Shown in pieces: positions 35,400 to 38,738 of a DNA stretch of 38,738 nucleotides (position 1 is its first letter; every line of letters begins with the position of its first letter). The position numbers and the translations under genes are program-made. The DNA is from Saprolegnia diclina VS20 (taxonomy: Eukaryota > Oomycota > Saprolegniomycetes > Saprolegniales > Saprolegniaceae): NCBI RefSeq assembly GCF_000281045.1, contig NW_008246068.1:1427628-1466365 (forward strand), written 5' to 3'. Under the pieces are notes generated by a model. It was given only the letters and a program-made list of their open reading frames with translations, was not told where the DNA came from and did no database searches.

Positions 35400-36875
35400 T
35401 CAAAGCACAGCAACACTATCGCGCTGCCACATGGATCGACCGTCCGCTGTGTCGCGGTGACCGTCGGCGAAAAAGTCGACGTCCTTGTCTTCTTCAAGCT
35501 TGCGCCGGTTGCGAAGAACGACGAGTGCAACCGCAGCGACGCCGACGGCGCAGACCAAGCTCGTCACCACGGGCAGCGTTACGTTGTCGGGCGAATCGCT
35601 GGACGATGTTGTCACTTCTTGGACGTTGGCGATAGGCGCCGTCGTGGCTGGCGCAGCACCCGTAGCTGCGACGGATTCATCGAGTACGGGCAATGTGACC
35701 GGAACCGTCACATCAATGACGCTTTCCAACGTGTCGTTGGCCGACGTAGGTACGGGCGTTGTAGTGTTGTGCTCGGCTGTAGCGTTGGTCGGTGCTGGCG
35801 TCGTTTCGGCGGTTGTCGGCGCCGGAGTCGTCGTCGCCGGTACAGTCGTAGTCGGTGCTGGAGTCGGCGCTGGCGTCGGGGCCGGGGTCGTCACTGCAGG
35901 CGCGACGTTGAACTTCCAGGTGAACCCATCGGCCGAGATACCAAAGTGACCTTCGTCGCCACCCTTGTTGGTCGCATCGTGGAACTGAAAGTAAAATGGC
36001 GACGGCCCGCCGTTCGAGTTGGTCCAAGTCTGGTACTGATTCCAGTAGTTTTGCGCAGCACCAAAGTTGGCGCGACCACCGCCGTCGGACGGGTGGCCAG
36101 TCTCTGTGAGGCGCGCCTTCCCGCCGTACTTGGCGACGATGGCGTTGAAGCGCTTCGTGAGGTCCGCGATCGAGTCGCTCGGAACGGACGGGTTGAAGTA
36201 CGGATAAATGTTGACGCCGACGACGTCACAGTTGGCGCCGAGCGAGCCGTCGGCATCGAGCCACGACCCATCAGTCTGCACGGTCCCGATCGGGATGTGG
36301 CCGAGACCCGCAGCCTTGAATGCTGCGCGCGTCGTCTGAATTTTGGAGATGACGTCGCCGATACCAAGGCCGGAGACGAGGTCTTCGTTGCCGACGTAGA
36401 CCGCGAGGACGTTGCCCGGGTGGCGTTTGGTGCCGTCGACAGCAGCCTGGAGGTCGTCGGCGAATGGCACACCACCGCGGATCCAGATGCCCGCGGCGAT
36501 TTGGAGGTTGGCTTTGGCAGCCGCGTCAATGAGGTTGACCTTGCCTTCGACAGTCGTTTGGTACGTGCGCACGGAGCCAAACTTGGACTTGATAACGGCA
36601 AAGTGCTTGTCCACGCTCGAGACGGCTTGATACGAGTCGTAGCAGACACCGTTGAGGCCGCCCGCGCCCGTGCGCGCAGCTTCGGTCGTCGTGTCGGTGC
36701 CGAGCCCGACAAGCGCCAAAGCGACGGCGCCGACAGCGGCAAAAGCCGACACGAGGATCGCGATTTTCTTCTTGGGCGAGAGCGTCCACTTGGATACGAC
36801 GGGCCCGGCCGTCGTGGGTGTGTTGAGAGCCTCCATGGGACCAGAGACGTCGCGTTCACAAATGACACGCTCCAT
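35400..36875 (-). CDS. Glycoside hydrolase family 17-type beta-1,3-glucanase, membrane-anchored at both ends
   Basis: Intronless, 491 aa from the ATG at 36875. A short N-terminal tail and basic PKKK precede a signal-anchor helix at ~37-59 (IAILVSAFAAVGAVALALVG). The catalytic barrel (~72-325) shows LNGVCYDSYQ, FGSVRTYQTT, LAVYVGNEDLV with the likely acid/base E164, VVGVNIYPYFNPS and KARLTETGHPSDGG with the likely nucleophile E259, matching the GH17 patterns 'VGNE' and 'ETGWPS'. A Pro/Thr linker (TTPAPTPAPTPAPTTTVPAT) leads to a second membrane helix at ~434-456 and a charged tail. GH17 enzymes cut or remodel beta-1,3-glucan, the main oomycete wall polymer. The catalytic domain should face the wall with both termini in the cytosol. 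Confidence 0.9.
   Translation of the reverse strand: MERVICERDVSGPMEALNTPTTAGPVVSKWTLSPKKKIAILVSAFAAVGAVALALVGLGTDTTTEAARTGAGGLNGVCYDSYQAVSSVDKHFAVIKSKFGSVRTYQTTVEGKVNLIDAAAKANLQIAAGIWIRGGVPFADDLQAAVDGTKRHPGNVLAVYVGNEDLVSGLGIGDVISKIQTTRAAFKAAGLGHIPIGTVQTDGSWLDADGSLGANCDVVGVNIYPYFNPSVPSDSIADLTKRFNAIVAKYGGKARLTETGHPSDGGGRANFGAAQNYWNQYQTWTNSNGGPSPFYFQFHDATNKGGDEGHFGISADGFTWKFNVAPAVTTPAPTPAPTPAPTTTVPATTTPAPTTAETTPAPTNATAEHNTTTPVPTSANDTLESVIDVTVPVTLPVLDESVAATGAAPATTAPIANVQEVTTSSSDSPDNVTLPVVTSLVCAVGVAAVALVVLRNRRKLEEDKDVDFFADGHRDTADGRSMWQRDSVAVL
35527..35890. repeat. Pro/Thr-Ala repeat region encoding the glucanase linker
   Basis: The minus-strand reading encodes a low-complexity stalk (repeats of TPAP, TTTP and APTT) between the GH17 barrel and the C-terminal membrane helix. 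It is probably O-glycosylated. The repeated coding DNA could vary in length between strains. Confidence 0.5.
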
Positions 36876-38638
36876 GTTGCAGGTACTACAGTAAAGGAGG
36901 CTTCTTTTGCACACTGTACCTACTCACCGCCTGTCTGCAATCGTCCGTCGCAAGCGCTTTCATTGGCACGGGATATGCGTAATGCCATTCGTCACGCACA
37001 TTGCGCCTTAAGAAAGCCAAGTTGCTTTTCGCTACCTTGCGCAATGTATGGGAAGTAAAAGTATACACAGGTGTCGGTCACGCCGCAACAGCAACCAGCT
37101 GCAGCAGAAACACACACGGGCCGTCTTTGCCACTTCAAGCGTTCGGGCGCGTTCTCTTTGCGCTGCTGGGACTGTCGCTCGGGCAGCGTTCGATACCTAA
37201 CGCTTGGAATGTGAGCCAACATTTCAACCTGGCAGGGTTTATAAACAGTTCACAGACCCTTGGTGTCGGTCACCAAAGCATTTTGTAGGTTTCCCTGTCG
37301 ACGGATATACATGCAAGCATCTCACCAGCATGCCGGCAACACTCGCAGAGCGCTTCTTCGGTTGACAGTGTTAACCGATCACGAAATCTGCGTCGCTTTG
37401 GGCAATTATTCAGCACCTCCGTCCTGCTCGTTTGTCAACAATTTCTGTTCTCGACCAAACCGAGTGACTGCTTTGGATGGAGTGCAGCCCAAAGAATGAG
37501 AGGTGTCACCGAAGAAGCGGAGTGCTGAACCAGAGCGAGAGCTGGCCGGCGGTTACATGCAGACGAGCAAGAGTTCAAGCTTTTCAAAGTTGAAGCCTAG
37601 CCAGGCAAGCGGGGACATTTCACGGCAAAGTCGCGCATCGGTCCTGGTAGCAGTGCCTGTGAGCGACAAGTGACCAGAGCGTGTGGAAAGTGCATCATAA
37701 TGGGTCACCGTAACGTTATCCGGTTTTGAATTGCACGACTGGCTTACGCTCCGCTCCTGATTGTTGGACGCCATTGACATTCTTGATGACTGCAGCTCGA
37801 GTCGTACAACATCGGTAGCGTCTACAACGACCACACTATGAAAAGAGGCGCCAACGTCTAAGAGCATGGGGCATTTTTCGTAGATAAATTTCGCAGGCAT
37901 GCCATCCCAATCAACTGCGCACGTCATTTTTGCCTGGCCGGCTCAGAGTCCACGTAAACTCGACAACTCCCTTGTCGTCTTATCAGTTGCGCCACCAGAG
38001 CATACATGATCTGTGTACGTTATACTAGTATGGAGCAGAATCGTGCCATTTCCAAGAAGTTGAAGAGGTTTTCCGCGCAAGGCCGAGCGTTCCAGAAGAC
38101 CAAGACATGAAAGCACGCACACGTTACAAGATCCAGGTGCCGAGCAAGCGAGCTCGAGCCATCCACGAATTTATAGTATCAGTCAAAAGCTAACCCGCCT
38201 CGACCACCTCTGGCATGGCGGACACCAACACGGTTGTTGCCCCCAAGTAAGCTCGGTCTTGCTAGTGGAAACGACTATTGTCGGTGACGGTGCATCCGAA
38301 CCGGTATGCATTGATACCGTTCTACCTCCCTACTACAGACATATTCTGCGTTAATTGATAAAAGATCTGAAAAGCGTGGGATTTTACCCATGTGTTGGGC
38401 ATTTTAGAGAAATGCCAGCCGTACGATAGGCCCTGGAACGACATGTGGCGTTGGTAATCCTACTTGGTATATCTATGTGAATACTGAATGCAAGATAATA
38501 AGTTCTGCTTGTAACACAACTCACATTTTGTATTGACATACTGAACACGGGCTTATTCTTGTCAATTAACGCGGTTGTCAATTAACGCAGAGGATGTCTG
38601 TACTCATTTCTGATATCGGAACCGTGAAATACTACCGG
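36876..38638. other. Long region without a supported gene
   Basis: About 1.76 kb. Coding bias is absent and GC content falls toward the right. One ATG-started minus-strand frame (37927..37553, 124 codons) has no motif or G/C third-position bias and is not called. A 14-base unit TTGTCAATTAACGC is tandemly repeated at 38559-38572 and 38575-38588. The left end should hold the glucanase promoter. Confidence 0.45.
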
Positions 38639-38640
38639 TA

Positions 38641-38647
38641 GATAGAC

Positions 38648-38738
<91 letters not shown>
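38641..38738. repeat. (GATA)n microsatellite, truncated by the window end
   Basis: After GATAGACA at 38641-38648, the sequence is an uninterrupted GATA tetranucleotide repeat of about 22 units to the last base. Only one variant unit (GACA) is seen, at the left edge. The true length is unknown because the window stops inside it. Confidence 0.97.

Noticed and set aside
35175-37058. 627-codon plus-strand open frame
   Set aside because: It is the antisense shadow of the GH17 gene; Arg/Gly-rich low-complexity translation is typical of shadows in GC-rich genes.
37553-37927. 124-codon ATG-started minus-strand frame
   Set aside because: It has a proper ATG and stop, but no codon bias, domain or neighbour context; left as non-coding unless transcripts are shown.
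1-38738. A bacterial-style defence island, biosynthetic cluster, CRISPR array or transposon
   Set aside because: No such genes, repeats or terminal inverted repeats were seen; the window reads as ordinary intron-containing nuclear DNA.

Overview
This window looks like nuclear DNA of an oomycete, most likely a saprolegnialean water mould (Saprolegnia, Achlya or Aphanomyces type). Four things point there. Exons are GC-rich with strong G/C preference at third codon positions. Introns are very short (35-60 bases) with GT...AG ends. The gene set fits the group: START-like/FYVE proteins, an M96-like basic coiled-coil protein and a 7TM-RGS fusion. Products are plainly eukaryotic (condensin II, cyclin Q, CCDC93, V-ATPase accessory protein). 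I saw no bacterial operons, CRISPR array, tRNA, rRNA or intact transposon. The genus is inferred from style, not proven.

I modelled 26 genes by reading splice sites and reading frames by eye. 1-2070: a partial gene leaving the window on the left, then a CSRNP-like protein. 2659-10733: an M20 amidohydrolase, an ATP6AP2-like V-ATPase accessory protein, an 82-aa coiled-coil protein, an AADAT-type aminotransferase, an atypical (probably inactive) tyrosine-phosphatase-fold protein and a PX-VPS9 Rab-GEF candidate. 11789-16411: a 79-aa four-exon protein, a START/FYVE-like protein, a 7TM-RGS protein and a Cys-rich single-pass membrane protein. 16449-21660 (all minus strand): a METTL13-type methyltransferase, an M96-like protein, a cyclin Q-like protein and a C2H2 zinc-finger protein. 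23118-26671: a glyoxylate/hydroxypyruvate reductase and the condensin II subunit CAP-H2, head to head over 122 bases. 26729-36875: a small zinc-knuckle protein, a MYND plus prolyl-hydroxylase protein, a canonical START/FYVE protein, a CCDC93 orthologue, three small uncharacterised proteins and a doubly anchored GH17 glucanase. 36876-38738 is nearly gene-free and ends in a (GATA)n microsatellite.

Genes fall into two architectures: intron-rich housekeeping genes (up to 11 exons) and intronless genes, mostly signalling, membrane or zinc-finger proteins. Spacing is tight, with several stop-to-stop or start-to-stop gaps of 36-60 bases. There is no single pathway operon. Several products do act on endosomes or acid compartments (FYVE, PX-VPS9, CCDC93, ATP6AP2). 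The most unusual items are the 7TM-RGS receptor with a split RGS box, the phosphatase-like protein lacking its catalytic Arg, the MYND-PHD protein with ACGTG-rich upstream DNA, a FYVE domain lacking its PI3P-binding core, and micro-exons of 7 and 15 coding bases.
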